This document shows positions 27,374 through 39,295 of a DNA stretch of 64,000 nt, piece after piece (within the stretch, counting starts at the first letter, position 1; the number at the start of each line of letters is the position of its first letter). The stretch lies in contig CAVZAE010000006.1 of NCBI GenBank assembly GCA_963773195.1, forward strand, positions 1 to 64,000, written 5' to 3'. This DNA is from CAIWHR01 sp963773195. Its GTDB lineage: Bacteria; Pseudomonadota; Gammaproteobacteria; Burkholderiales; Casimicrobiaceae. The position numbers and the translations under genes are program-made. Under the pieces are notes generated by a model. That model saw nothing but the letters and a program-made list of their open reading frames with translations, made no database searches and was not told the DNA's origin.

Positions 27374-27720
27374 GGCGTTTGCGGAGTCCTGGGGTCAGAA
27401 ATGAGCAATACCGGGTGGGCATGCTGGACCAGGGTATCGGGCCCGATCCATTGTCGCGCTGTTGCTAACGCCAAGCGGTTGGCGCGAACCAGCTTTCGTT
27501 AGCTTGCGGCCTAGCCCCATGCCGCAACCTCCTGGCGCAGGGACGCTGCCCAATTGATGAGCTTGAGGAGCTTCGAGTCGCAGGCGAGTATTAGATCGAG
27601 GATTCATGCTGTCTAGCGTTATCGGGACCAAATGCATGTAGGACGCGGCCTACGGGTCGCGGTATGCTGTCGCTCGCTTGCTCGGTTGAATCTTCCAAGC
27701 TTTCGGATGTCGATCACTCG
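27374..27720. other. Intergenic, no gene recognised
   Basis: Divergent intergenic region between the minus-strand kinase group and the gene at 27721. No terminator, repeat or supported gene was seen. Confidence 0.45.
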
Positions 27721-28389
27721 ATGTTATCCCGTCGCAGGGTCTTGCTCGCTTCGACCGCACTGCTCGGCTGTGGGTGCTCTTGGGCCCTTGCGGCCGCGAG
27801 CAGAAGCATTCTGCAGTTGCGAGTGGAGTACACCGCGACAAGCTCGATCGGTACCGATGAACGCGCCCCGCCCGGCCGTCTTTGGCGCACCCCCTCGGCG
27901 TTGCGTCATGAAGCCCAACAGAATGGTCGTCCGCTGACCGTCATCGCGCGGCTCGACCGTAATCTCTGCTGGCTGGCAATGACCGATCCGCCGATCGCGA
28001 TCGAGACCGACCTCTCCGCACTCGATCTGCCACTCGATGTGCTGCACGGCGGGGGCGATATGCGGCAGATCCGTGAAGGACGCGAACGGGTGAACGGTAT
28101 GGACACCATGCGGATCCGCGTCGAGCGCAATGCCGTTTCGGGCAGTCGCTTCACCGGGCATATCTGGGCGACCGACCAGGGCGTCATCGCTCGCCTGGCT
28201 GGAGAGGGGGAGAGCCATGGCCGACGCGGTCGGACGCTGATGAATTTCCGCGAAGTGCAGATCGGGCCGCTCGATCCAGGCCTGTTTGAGGCGCCGCGTG
28301 GCGTCACGCTCGTGCGAGTCAAGGGCGGCGAGCTGGCCACGTTGCTCGAAGGCATGGCGGCGGCCGGACAGGCCGTGCAGCGGCGGTGA
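27721..28389 (+). CDS. Exported protein of unknown function
   Basis: 222 aa from the ATG at 27721, chosen because it begins a compact export signal (MLSRRRVLLASTALLGCGCSWALAAAS), possibly Tat-type. The mature part is beta-rich (LQLRVEYTATSSIGTDE, PLTVIARLDRNLCWLAM, VNGMDTMRIRVERN, GHIWATDQGVIARLAGEGE) and resembles DUF4412-type outer-membrane-lipoprotein-like carriers. It ends with a Val/Leu-rich segment. A longer TTG/ATG start at 27664 is possible but would bury the signal. Confidence 0.65.
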   Translation: MLSRRRVLLASTALLGCGCSWALAAASRSILQLRVEYTATSSIGTDERAPPGRLWRTPSALRHEAQQNGRPLTVIARLDRNLCWLAMTDPPIAIETDLSALDLPLDVLHGGGDMRQIREGRERVNGMDTMRIRVERNAVSGSRFTGHIWATDQGVIARLAGEGESHGRRGRTLMNFREVQIGPLDPGLFEAPRGVTLVRVKGGELATLLEGMAAAGQAVQRR

Positions 28390-28518
28390 CCCGTCCGGGC
28401 TCCCGCCCGCGCGACTCTAGTCGCCCTTGTCCTACATCTCCAAGCGGTCACGACTGACGTACAGACGAATGACGGATGCCTAACATCTCGTCTTCGACCA
28501 CCACGTCAGGAGACTGGC

Positions 28519-28845
28519 ATGAAGTACAAACTTGCAACCACCTGCTTCGTGATCGGCGCAGCGCTGGCACCCATTGCAGTCTATGCGGACGCGGATGCGG
28601 ACCGCCCGAACCCCGCGACGTTCGTCAAGGACTCGGCCATTACGACTAAAGTTAAGGCCAAGCTCGCGGAACAGCATCTGGGAAGCTTGGCGCACATCAG
28701 CGTCGACACCGACAACAATGGCGTCGTCTGGATGAGCGGCACCGTGAACAACAAGGCCGAGGCTGACCAAGCCATTACGATCGCGCGGAACACGGAAGGC
28801 GTGAAGTCGGTCAAGAGCGACCTCAAGGTGCAACCAGACAAATAG
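28519..28845 (+). CDS. BON-domain periplasmic protein
   Basis: 108 aa with AGGAGAC upstream. Signal peptide about 1-24 (MKYKLATTCFVIGAALAPI, then YADA), then one BON domain (about 35-105: DSAITTKVKAKLAEQHLGSL, HISVDTDNNGVVWMSGTV, AITIARNTEGVKSVKSDLKV). OsmY-like single-BON proteins are periplasmic and associated with osmotic or envelope stress. A rho-independent terminator follows at 28910. Confidence 0.92.
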   Translation: MKYKLATTCFVIGAALAPIAVYADADADRPNPATFVKDSAITTKVKAKLAEQHLGSLAHISVDTDNNGVVWMSGTVNNKAEADQAITIARNTEGVKSVKSDLKVQPDK

Positions 28846-28909
28846 GCGGCTTAGTCAGCGTCAGCGTGACGGTCTCAAAGAGTCTGTCACGTTCCCAGCA
28901 GTAACCGGG

Positions 28910-28939
28910 GGCGGTTCGAAGGGACCGCCTCTTTTCTTT
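28910..28939 (+). terminator. Rho-independent terminator after BON gene
   Basis: Stem GGCGGT (28910-28915) pairs with ACCGCC (28924-28929) around an 8-nt loop, followed by TCTTTTCTTT. Confidence 0.8.
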
Positions 28940-28992
28940 GCCGCCTGACGAACGCGCTGCCATTGCGTCAGCGTGACGCCGTATTCGACGGG

Positions 28993-31051
28993 TCATCGTC
29001 GAACGGCGCCGCGCGCGCCGTCGTGACCGAGCTCGCGCAGATGCTCGCGCGCTTCCTCCGCCGATTCGTAGATGTGCGGCGCGACGCCACGCTCGCGCAA
29101 TGCGTCGCCGAGCTTGACCCGCAGGAAGCCGCTGGTCGAGTAGCGCGTGACGCCCCAGTAATAACGCTCCATCAGGTAGTGGACCATCTCGGTGTAGGCG
29201 GGGACGATCTCGGGCAGGATGACGGCGTTCTGATAATTGACGATCGCATAGACCTTCTTTCCGAGCGGCGCGAGCCTGCGCTCGACTTGATCTCGGATCT
29301 CATCGACGTCATGCTGTGACTTCACGGTAAGCCGCTCGAAGTTGATGAAGAACAGGTTGTGCTCGGGATCGTAGGAAAGCCGGCGGTCGAGCGGAATCGT
29401 GAGCAGCGCTTCGCGCAGGTCCATCGGGCCCGGGCGGAAGATCCGCTCGTCCATCGTGACGGGGTCTTTCCGGATTAGTGGCGCAAAATCCATCCGACTC
29501 AGGATGTCGCGCTCGAGATCGACGCCGGGCGCGATTTCGGTCAGCTCCAGGCCTTCGGCGCCAAGCCGGAACACGCAGCGCTCGGTGATGTAGAGCACCG
29601 GCTGCCCGCGCTTGACCGCGTATTCGCCGCTGAAGGTGCGCTGCTCGACGGCGTCGACGAACTTGCGTGCTCCGCCTTCCTCGTCGATCCGCAGGCGCCC
29701 GTCCTCGACGGCGACCCGCAGCCTTCCCGCGGTGAACGTGCCGACGAACACGACTTCCTTCGCGTTCTGGCTGATGTTGATGAAACCGCCGGCGCCAGCG
29801 AGCCGGGGTCCGAACTTGCTGACGTTGAGGTTGCCGAGCCGGTCGGCCTGCGCCAGACCGAGGAAGGCCAAGTCGAGCCCGCCGCCGTCGTAGAAATCGA
29901 ACTGGTACGGCTGGTCGATGACGGCCTGCGTGTTGGTCGGCCGCGCCGAAGTTGAGGCCACCCGCGGGGATGCCGCCGACGACGCCCGGCTCCGCGGTCA
30001 GCGTCATGAGGTCGATCACGTTCTCCTCGGCCGCGACGCTCGCGACGCCCTCGGGCATGCCGATGCCGAGATTGACGACGGCGTTGGGCTTGAGCTCGAG
30101 CGCCGCGCGCCGGGCGATGATCTTGCGCTCGGAGAGGTCCATCGGTTTGAGCCCGCTCATCGGCACCCGGATCTCGCCGGCGAACGCCGGATTGTAGGGC
30201 TCGACGAAGGTCTGCATGTGGTACTCGGGCTTCTCGGCCACGACCACGCAGTCGACGAGGATGCCGGGAATCTTGACCTGGCGCGGGTTGAGCGTGTCGC
30301 GCTCGGCGATGCGCTCGACCTGCACGATCACGATGCCGCCGGAGTTGCGCACCGCCATCGCGATCGCCAGCGCCTCGAGCGTCAGCGCCTCGCGCTCCAT
30401 CGTCACGTTGCCGTCCGGGTCGGCGGTCGTGCCGCGGACGATGCCGACGTGGATCGGGAAGGTCTTGTAGAACAGGTACTCCTCGCCGCCGATCGTCGAT
30501 CAGCGTCACCAGATCCTCGGTCGTGCGCTGCGTTGATCTTGCCGCCGCCGAAGCGCGGATCGACGAACGTGCCGAGGCCGACGCGCGAGAGCTGGCCCGG
30601 CTTGCCGGCGGCGATGTCGCGGAACAGGTGCGTGATCACGCCCTGCGGCAGGTTGTAGGCCTCGATCTGGTTCGCGACCGCGAGCGCCTGCAGCTTCGGC
30701 ACGAGCCCCCAGTGGCCGCCGATGACGCGCTTGACGAGCCCTCGTGGCCGAGGTGGTTGAGCCCGCGCTCCTTGCCGTCGCCCTGGCCGGCGGCGTAGAC
30801 CAGCGTCAGATTGCGCGGGCGTGCCGACGCCGTGCGGATCATCCTGCGCGCGATTCGAGAAAGCGCTCCTCCAGCGCGACCGCGATGTTCTCGGCAAAGC
30901 CGATGCCGACGAAGCCGCCGGTCGCGACCGTGTCGCCGTCGCGGATCAGCGCCACCGCCTCGGCCGCGGTGACGATCTTCCCCGTCTCGAACGTCCGCAG
31001 CGCGGACAGGAGCTCGGCCGCGCCGTCCACGGCCGCCGTCCCGTTCGACAT
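28993..31051 (-). pseudogene. Acyl-CoA:acetate/3-ketoacid CoA-transferase (YdiF-like), many frameshifts
   Basis: Reading from the ATG at 31051: MSNGTAAVDGAAELLSALRT, then FETGKIVTAAEAVALIRDGD, GGFVGIGFAENIAVALEE, LVYAAGQGDGKERGLNHLGH, VKRVIGGHWGLVPKLQALAV, NLPQGVITHLFRDIAAGKPG, RFGGGKIN, GNVTMEREALTLEALAIAMA, NLGIGMPEGVASVAAEENVI, LTAEPGVVGGIPAGGLNFGA and a long intact C-terminus ending 28993. Restored length is about 686 aa, typical for fused alpha-beta CoA-transferases; the catalytic Glu region (MPEGVASVAAEE) is present. Six or more frame changes, mostly single extra bases (for example near 30490 and 30525), break it. The enzyme would move CoA between short-chain acids. It is either an error-rich consensus or a decaying gene. 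Confidence 0.75.
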
Positions 31052-31067
31052 GGCAAGTGCTCCCGGG

Positions 31068-32461
31068 CTAGACGATGCCATAAGCGTAATACGTTCCGAT
31101 CACGACGAACACTGCGGCGGTCTTGATGCAAGTGATGGCGAAGATGTCCTTGTAAGACGTCTTGTGCGTGAGACCGGTCACGGCGAGGAGCGTGATCACC
31201 GCGCCGTTGTGCGGCAGCGTGTCCATGCCGCCGCTCGCCATCGATGCCACGCGGTGCAGCACCTCGAGCGGGATGTGTGCGGCGTTCGCCGCCTGGATGA
31301 ACGTGTCCGACATCGCCGCGAGCGCGATGCTCAATCCGCCCGACGCCGACCCGTGATGCCGGCGAGCGTGGTGACGGTGATCGCCTCGTTGATCAGCGGA
31401 TTGGGAATCGCTCGCAGCGCCTCGGCGACGACGAGGAAACCGGGCAGCGCCGCGATCACGCCGCCGAAGCCGTACTCCGACGCAGTGTTCATCGACGGCG
31501 AGCAAGCGAACCCGCGACGGCCGCCTTGCGTGCCCTCGGCGAACTTGACCATCACGGTCTTGAACGCGAACGCGATCACGGTCAGGATGCCGACCAGCAG
31601 CGCGCCCTCGACCGCCCAGATTGCGGCGAGCGGAGCGACTTGTACGGTCACCGGATGGCCCGGCAAGCGGGAGCGTGAACGCGCTGCCGAATACCGTCGG
31701 AATCAAGCACCGTGAACACCTTGTTCAGCACGCCCACCAGAATGAGCGGCAGGATCGCGATCAAGGGATTGGCGAGGTTCTCCGTGCTCGAGACGGGCTC
31801 CGGTTCGTTGCTGTGTTCGCTGCCGTAGCCCTCGCCGGCTGCAGCTGCCTGCCGGCGGCGCCATTCGAGGTAGGCGAGCCCGGTCACGAGAATGAAGACC
31901 GCGCCGATGATGCCGAGCCACGGCGCAGCGTAGGTCGTCGTCTTGAAGAATGTCGTCGGAATGATGTTCTGGATCTGCGGCGTGCCCGGCAAGCGAGTCC
32001 ATCGTGAACGTGAACGCGCCGAGCGCGATCGTTCCCGGAATCAGCCGCTTCGGGATGCCGCTCTGGCGGAACATCTCGGCGGCAAACGGATAGACCGCGA
32101 ACACCACGACGAACAGCGAAACGCCGCCATAGGTCAGCACCGCGCAGACAACCACGATCGAGAGCATCGCCCGCTCGCGTCCGACGATCCTGATCACCGA
32201 CGAGACGATCGACTTCGAGAATCCGGACAGTTCGATGACCTTGCCGAAGATGGCGCCCAGCATGAACACCGGGAAATAGAGCTTCACGAAACCGACCATC
32301 TTGTCCATGAAGACGCCGCTGAACATCGGCAGCACCCAGCCGGGATCGGTGAGCAGGACGGCCAGGAGCGCAGCGACCGGCGCGAACATGATCACGCTGT
32401 AGCCGCGATACGCGACGAACATCAGGAAGACGAGCGCCACCAGGACGATCAGGAAACTCAT
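31068..32461 (-). pseudogene. GntP-family permease, frameshifted
   Basis: From the ATG at 32461 a multi-spanning membrane protein is read: MSFLIVLVALVFLMFVAYRG, then MFAPVAALLAVLLTDPG, FMLGAIFGKVIELSGFSKSI, YGGVSLFVVVFAVYPFAAEM, IPGTIALGAFTFTMDSLAG, and after frame changes NPLIAILPLILVGVLNKVFT, IAALPGFLVVAEALRAIPNP, AITVTTLAGITGSASGG and MDTLPHNGAVITLLAVTGLT. The whole matches GntP gluconate/organic-acid:H+ symporters, about 460 aa. At least four single-base shifts (near 31970, 31700, 31500 and 31350) break it. The ATG overlaps the stop of the CBS gene, and the CoA-transferase lies downstream. This suggests uptake and activation of an organic acid. Confidence 0.75.
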
Positions 32462-33016
32462 TGCGTGTTCCTCCCTCGATGTTGGTTCGGGCGACGGACG
32501 TGCCGGCCCGTCGCTAGTAGCTCGATGCCGCCCGAGCTGAGCATCGTCAGCTTCTCGAGTTCCATGTTGCGAATCAGGCGCTCGTGGTGCTCGACGATTT
32601 CCCTCAGCAGGTCGCGAATCGATAGCACGCCGATGAGCTTCCCGTTCGTCGACCACCGGCAGATGGCGGAACGACTTGTCGTGCATCACCGCCATGCACT
32701 GCGGTACCGTGTGCTCCGGCGTTACCGACACGACCTTGTCGACCATCACGTCGCGCACCTGCACGTCCTTCGCCGCCTTGCCCGCAAGCTCGACCTTCCG
32801 CGCGTAGTCGCGCTCCGAGAACACGCCGACGAGCTTCCCGCCGTCGAGCACGACCAGGAAGCCGATCTGGTTGTCGGCCATCGACTGCAACGCGGCGAGC
32901 ACCGAATCCGTCGGTGCGACCGCGTGCACACCCGCCGGCTTGGCCGCGAGCAGCTCTTGCAAGCTCCGGTAGGCGAGCAACTGCTCGGGCGATTTGAGAG
33001 GCGATTTCCTTTCCAT
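32458..33016 (-). pseudogene. CBS-domain-pair protein, one frameshift
   Basis: From the ATG at 33016 (GGAGGAA upstream): MERKSPLKSPEQLLAYRSLQ, then two CBS motifs (VLAALQSMADNQIGFLVVLD with VGVFSERDYARKV; VPQCMAVMHDKSFRHLPVVD). One extra base near 32645 shifts the frame that continues NGKLIGVLSIRDLLREIVEH, then ERLIRNMELEKLTMLSSGG. The final codons overlap the GntP start. CBS pairs bind adenosyl ligands and tune partner proteins. Its coupling to GntP suggests regulation of transport. Confidence 0.75.
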
Positions 33017-33390
33017 GGGGTTCCTCCTTCGGACGCCTCGTGCACATGCTACGCCGGGCGGGAATGAAAGGAGGGTTCAACGCGAGGCGGTCGGAGACCA
33101 CTCGATGTCCCCTATCCCGCAAGGGGATATAGCGCTTGCGGAAGGGAGCCGGTCGCATAGGCAGGATGGCCGGCGACGGCCTCCTGCCGGGAATTCCGAG
33201 CGTGGTCGATGCCGGAACATGCGCCATCGACGTCCAGCGCGGCATGGTCCGGCATCCCGGAGAATTGGGGCTTCCTAGGGCGCCTCGCCGCGTGCGGTCG
33301 GGGTGCGCCCGGCGTGGTTCAACGCCTCGCGCCGCGATTGGCGGCGTCGCTCCTGCCGAGGCATGAGTACTCGGGCAGATGGAGCGGACT
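33017..33390. other. Intergenic, no gene recognised
   Basis: Upstream region of the CBS-GntP-CoA-transferase operon. Plus-strand frames here have no family resemblance. Confidence 0.45.
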
Positions 33391-33675
33391 TCAAGCGGCC
33401 CGTTTCAGTCGCTCGACCATCTCGTCGGATTTCGGGACACTCGAGGTCTTACCCACAGCCGTTGGGTCCGCCGACCGGTTCCATGCATGCACCTGCGGGG
33501 CAGTTTCGTTTGCCGAGCTGGGTGGCTCGGGGCCTACAAAGCTGGCCAAGCCATGCGTCGCGTCGAAGCGATCGTCGCCGAAGTAGAGATCGCCGCTCTT
33601 GACGGCAACGTTGCCGAACCCGAGCGAGCCATTCCGTAAAAAGCTCGCGATCTCACGCGTTTGCTGGTGCGCCAT
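33391..33675 (-). CDS. Hypothetical protein
   Basis: 94 aa with AAGGAG six bases before the ATG, which is the main support. The sequence MAHQQTREIASFLRNGSLGF, then VKSGDLYFGDDRFDATHGLA, ends with a basic helix (EMVERLKRAA). No known domain is seen. Confidence 0.45.
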   Translation of the reverse strand: MAHQQTREIASFLRNGSLGFGNVAVKSGDLYFGDDRFDATHGLASFVGPEPPSSANETAPQVHAWNRSADPTAVGKTSSVPKSDEMVERLKRAA

Positions 33676-34062
33676 GGCGAACTCCTTGTGCCGTAGTAGG
33701 GCGGTGCAATCGCTTTCAATCCATGGCCGTATCGTGCGATCAAACCGAGTCCGCGTCAGCGGATGAATCGGGCTGTCGAGCGCGAATATTCACGTCCTGA
33801 ACTGTGCGTCCTCCCTGGATTGGGATGCTTGCAGCGGGCGGAGACGATGTCTTTCAGACCCGCGGCCATCGTAGGGCCATGGCGATCCCCAAGAAGCGTT
33901 GAAATGAAGGCGTCACGCATCTTGACGATGCCGCGTCGAGCGGCGTACAAATCGAATCCACTGCGTTACTCACCATCTGTCACCGGCATCGAACGCCGGC
34001 GCGCGAGCAGGAATCCGTCGATACGCGCATCGGTAGCACGCTTCAGCGCCTGCCATCGGGAC
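33676..34062. other. Intergenic, no gene recognised
   Basis: 387 bp between divergent genes. No ribosome binding site, terminator or repeat could be supported. Confidence 0.45.
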
Positions 34063-36277
<2,215 letters not shown>

Positions 36278-36508
36278 GCTCGGTCCGCGTCCCGGGATTT
36301 GCGCGCTGCGCCACGTCGACCTCGGCATCGGGCATTCCCCCGAGGTCGTGCCCCGCCTTGCGTAACCTTGCGGTTGATCGGCGGCCCGTAGCCGGCGCGG
36401 TCGGTGGCTATTCACCGCCACGCTGCGGGGGGTATCCTATGGCCCATTCGCGGTTTGCCGGTGTTCCCGGCCTTTACCCGAGCAGGGGATTATTTCGAGG
36501 GGGCGACG
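36278..36508. promoter_or_regulatory. Upstream region of the RiPP/cytochrome operon
   Basis: 231 bp without a gene between glgX and the NapC-like gene. This is the only place for the operon promoter. No confident -35/-10 pair was identified; a TATCCT (36434-36439) could serve as a -10. The cytochrome start is preceded by GAGGGGG (36497-36503). Confidence 0.35.
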
Positions 36509-37102
36509 ATGGCAACGGATGGCGGCAGCACGTCGGAGGGCTTCTTTGCGCGGACCTGGCGCCGGTTGACGTCGCCTAGCGCGCGCTGGTCGGTGCTGTC
36601 GTTGCTTCTGATCGGGTTCGTGATTGGCGCGGGCGCGCTCATAGCGACGAAAGTGATGGTCGACGTCACCGGCACCAACGAATTCTGCAGCGATGCGTGC
36701 CACTCGATGCAGTGGGTGGCCAAGGAGTATCGGCAGAGCAACCACTTCCTCAACCGGACCGGCGTGCAAGCGGGATGCCATGACTGCCATATCCCGCACC
36801 ACTATCCGGAGCTCCTCTGGTACAAGGCGAAAGCGGGCATCAAGGACGCTATCGGCGAGATGACCGGCGTGATCTCGACCGAGGAAAAATTCAAGAAGGA
36901 ACGGCTCCGCATGGCGAAGGACGTCTGGGCGGAGTTCAAGGCGAACGGCTCCGCGAACTGCCGCAGCTGCCATGCGTTCACGAAGGAGGTTGTCGCGAAA
37001 CAGAAGGACTTCGTGCAACCGATGCATGAGCAGGTGTTGAGCGGGGCGGCGACCTGCGTCGACTGCCACAAGGGAATCGCCCACGCGGCGCCGCAGGAGT
37101 GA
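36509..37102 (+). CDS. NapC/NirT-type membrane tetraheme cytochrome c
   Basis: 197 aa from the ATG at 36509, preferred over an upstream in-frame start because GAGGGGG lies five bases before it. A single N-terminal anchor (about 29-46, WSVLSLLLIGFVIGAGAL) is followed by four heme sites: CSDACH (60-65), CHDCH (90-94), CRSCH (151-155) and CVDCH (183-187). The first has three residues between the Cys (CX3CH). The family (NapC, NrfH, CymA, TorC) oxidises membrane quinols and passes electrons to periplasmic partners. It is the first gene of a tight operon with RiPP-type maturation genes, ten bases before the PqqD-like gene. This points to a redox role for the operon product (inference). Confidence 0.92.
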   Translation: MATDGGSTSEGFFARTWRRLTSPSARWSVLSLLLIGFVIGAGALIATKVMVDVTGTNEFCSDACHSMQWVAKEYRQSNHFLNRTGVQAGCHDCHIPHHYPELLWYKAKAGIKDAIGEMTGVISTEEKFKKERLRMAKDVWAEFKANGSANCRSCHAFTKEVVAKQKDFVQPMHEQVLSGAATCVDCHKGIAHAAPQE

Positions 37103-37112
37103 GGCTCATTGC

Positions 37113-37367
37113 ATGCGCCTCGCTCGGCACGTCAAGTTTCGGGAGGAGAAGTTCGGCGGTGTGGTGTTCGAGACGCGCAGCGAGAAGGTCTACACGCTGA
37201 ACCCCACGGCCGCCGCCGTGCTGCGCGAGATCCAGGCCGGGTCGACCGAAGCAGAAATCCGCGACCGCCTCAAGGATCGCTACGCGGCCGACGATGGCGG
37301 GACCATCGATCGCGAGCTCGCGGTGCTCATCGCCGATCTCCGTAGCAAAGGCCTGGTCGAGGACTGA
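37113..37367 (+). CDS. PqqD-like RiPP recognition protein
   Basis: 84 aa, the full length of PqqD-family proteins. A winged-helix RRE fold is indicated by VKFREEKFGGVVFETRSEKV (strands) and YTLNPTAAAVLREIQAGSTE, then EIRDRLKDRYA (helices). PqqD binds the leader of the precursor peptide PqqA and presents it to the radical SAM enzyme PqqE. Here it would present the 51-residue peptide at 40270 to one or more of the three radical SAM enzymes. It lies seven bases before the first of these. Confidence 0.9.
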   Translation: MRLARHVKFREEKFGGVVFETRSEKVYTLNPTAAAVLREIQAGSTEAEIRDRLKDRYAADDGGTIDRELAVLIADLRSKGLVED

Positions 37368-37373
37368 CGCTCC

Positions 37374-38363
37374 GTGACCGCTGCCTCGGCTTCCGCCGCG
37401 ATTCCAAGAACGACGCCCGCGGCGACGGGCAGCGGCGATTTGAGCGCCCCGCTGTACGTAGCCTGGCAGATCACGAACGAGTGCAATCTCGCTTGCCTCC
37501 ATTGCATCGAGGAAAGCGGCCCGGGCAAGGCGTTCAAGGACGAACTCGACGAAGCCCAGCTCATGGGCGTCCTCGAGCAGCTCCTGGACGAGCAGGTCCC
37601 GTACCTGTCGTTCTCGGGCGGCGAGCCGATGGTCCATCCGCGCTTCTTCCAGATGGTCGACTACGTGTGCTCGCGGGGCGGCGAGCTCAAGGTTGAAACG
37701 AACGGTCACTTCCTGACGCCGGACAACTGCGCGCGGCTGCGCGAGCTCGGCGTCAAGGCCGTCCAGGTGAGCCTCGACGGCGCGACCCGGGCGACGTTCA
37801 ACAAGATGCGCGTCCTCGGCGAGTTCAATACCGCCGTGGACGGGACGCGGAACCTCAGGAAGGCCGGCGTCCCGATCGAGATCAATTATTCCCCGACGAA
37901 ATTCAACGCGCACGAAGTCGGCGCGGCCGTGGATCTGGCCTACGAGCTCGGCGCGTACAGCTTCTACACCGGGCGCACGATGTACACCGGCAACGCGGTC
38001 AAGACCTGGCACAAGCTCGCCCCCGACGAGGAGCAGTACCGTGCCTTCTTCGAGACGCTGCATGCAAAGAGCGAGGAGTATCGCGGCCGGATGCGTGTCT
38101 ACTTCCACGAGATGGGGCTGCTCGAGGAGCTGCGCTATCGGCTGCACCACCCGGCGGCGCTGCTGATCGTGCTGCCCAACGGGCTCGTCAAGCTGATCAA
38201 CGCGTTGCCGTTCATCTGCGGCGACCTCCGGAAGCAGTCGCTCGCGAGCGTGTGGGCAAACTTCCAGCGCGCGTGGAAGGATCCACGCGTCGCGCAGTTC
38301 GTCGAGGACCTGGCGCACGATCCGCAGAAGACGAGAGTGCTGCACCAATGGGTCTTTCTCTGA
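37374..38363 (+). CDS. Radical SAM enzyme 1 of the RiPP cluster
   Basis: 329 aa, GTG start. The Fe-S/SAM motif is ECNLACLHC (C37, C41, C44). GGEP at 82-85 (SFSGGEPMVHP) and KVETNGHFL, then VQVSLDGATRATFN, are typical of the PqqE/NirJ-like peptide-modifying branch. The C-terminal part (VLPNGLVKLINALPFICGDL, then SVWANFQRAW) looks like a SPASM/twitch remnant with a single Cys (C282), too few to hold a SPASM cluster. It overlaps the prenyltransferase start by 16 bp. It probably modifies the peptide at 40270 by radical chemistry, such as a C-C crosslink or side-chain cleavage. The substrate assignment is inferred from context. Confidence 0.9.
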   Translation: MTAASASAAIPRTTPAATGSGDLSAPLYVAWQITNECNLACLHCIEESGPGKAFKDELDEAQLMGVLEQLLDEQVPYLSFSGGEPMVHPRFFQMVDYVCSRGGELKVETNGHFLTPDNCARLRELGVKAVQVSLDGATRATFNKMRVLGEFNTAVDGTRNLRKAGVPIEINYSPTKFNAHEVGAAVDLAYELGAYSFYTGRTMYTGNAVKTWHKLAPDEEQYRAFFETLHAKSEEYRGRMRVYFHEMGLLEELRYRLHHPAALLIVLPNGLVKLINALPFICGDLRKQSLASVWANFQRAWKDPRVAQFVEDLAHDPQKTRVLHQWVFL

Positions 38364-39295
38364 CGACGGCGCCGCATGCCGGGGCTCGCGCCGGGCATCC
38401 GGTCACGGGGATCCTGTGGCTCGTCGCGAGCCGCATCCGCTACCGCTTCTTCCTCTACGCCGGTTTGCTCCCTTACGTTCTGGGCGCGGCGTGGGCGTAC
38501 GCGATCGAGCGCCGGTTCGATGGGCCGATCTTCTGGAGCGGTCTCGCGGGGATTGTCCTGGCGGTGATCGGCGTCGAGACCTTCAACGAATACTTCGACT
38601 CGCGGATGGGCACCGACCGTGTGTTCAATCCGAGCGACCTGCCGCCGATGTCCCGCGCCGTCTTCTGGGTCGGCGTCGCGTCGTTCGTCGGGGCGTACGC
38701 GATCGGGGGCTGGCTCGCCTACCGCGGCGGGTGGCCGATCATCGCGTTCGCGGTGCTGGGGGGCCTTGCCGCGATCTTCTATGTCGCACCGCCGATTCGC
38801 TGGGCGTACCGCGGACTCGGGGAGACGGTGATCGGGCTGTCCTACGGGCCATGGATGGTGCTCGGCAGCCTATATCTGCACACGCAGTCGCTCTCGTGGG
38901 GCGCGTTCTGGGCCTCGCTCGTGCCGGGATTCCTGATTGCAGCCCTTGCCGTGGTGAACGCAATTCCCGATTTCCACCAGGACCGTCTGGTCGGCAAGCG
39001 CAACCTCGTGGTCCGGCTGGGCAGAAGACGCGCCGTCGGGCTGTACCTGGCACTCGCCGCGCTGGGTCTGCTTGTCGCGGCGGCGGGCGTGGTCGCCGGC
39101 GCGTTCCCCCCGGGCTGCCTCCTGACACTCCTTGCGTTGCCGCTGCTGGTGTCGAGTGGCCGTCGCGCGCTGTCGACTTACGAACGGCCGCGCGACTTCG
39201 TGCCGGCGATCGGCCGGATCGTCGCCTGCTATCTCGTCGCCGTCGGCTTGTTCACCGTCGGCCTTCTCGGCTCCGGACTCGCCGGATCAGCGTAA
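38348..39295 (+). CDS. UbiA-superfamily prenyltransferase, MenA-like
   Basis: 315 aa from the ATG at 38348, inside the end of the radical SAM gene. About eight or nine membrane helices are present. The first Asp motif is NEYFDSRMGTD (MenA-type NxxxDxxxGxD), and the second is NAIPDFHQDRLVGKRNLVVR (MenA-type D-x3-D-R-x-GKR-x-L). These bind the Mg-prenyl diphosphate. UbiA enzymes attach polyprenyl chains to aromatic rings such as 4-hydroxybenzoate (ubiquinone) or dihydroxynaphthoate (menaquinone). Embedded between radical SAM genes and a peptide gene, it most likely prenylates a peptide-derived aromatic (inference). The stop TAA overlaps the next ATG by one base. Confidence 0.92.
   Translation: MGLSLTTAPHAGARAGHPVTGILWLVASRIRYRFFLYAGLLPYVLGAAWAYAIERRFDGPIFWSGLAGIVLAVIGVETFNEYFDSRMGTDRVFNPSDLPPMSRAVFWVGVASFVGAYAIGGWLAYRGGWPIIAFAVLGGLAAIFYVAPPIRWAYRGLGETVIGLSYGPWMVLGSLYLHTQSLSWGAFWASLVPGFLIAALAVVNAIPDFHQDRLVGKRNLVVRLGRRRAVGLYLALAALGLLVAAAGVVAGAFPPGCLLTLLALPLLVSSGRRALSTYERPRDFVPAIGRIVACYLVAVGLFTVGLLGSGLAGSA

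Noticed and set aside
31943..33067. 374-codon plus-strand frame opposite GntP and CBS genes
   Set aside because: The minus strand gives recognisable membrane helices and CBS motifs despite frameshifts; the plus frame does not.
36978..38348. 456-codon minus-strand frame opposite PqqD and radical SAM 1
   Set aside because: The plus-strand genes have complete family motifs and operon spacing; the antisense frame has no recognisable domain.
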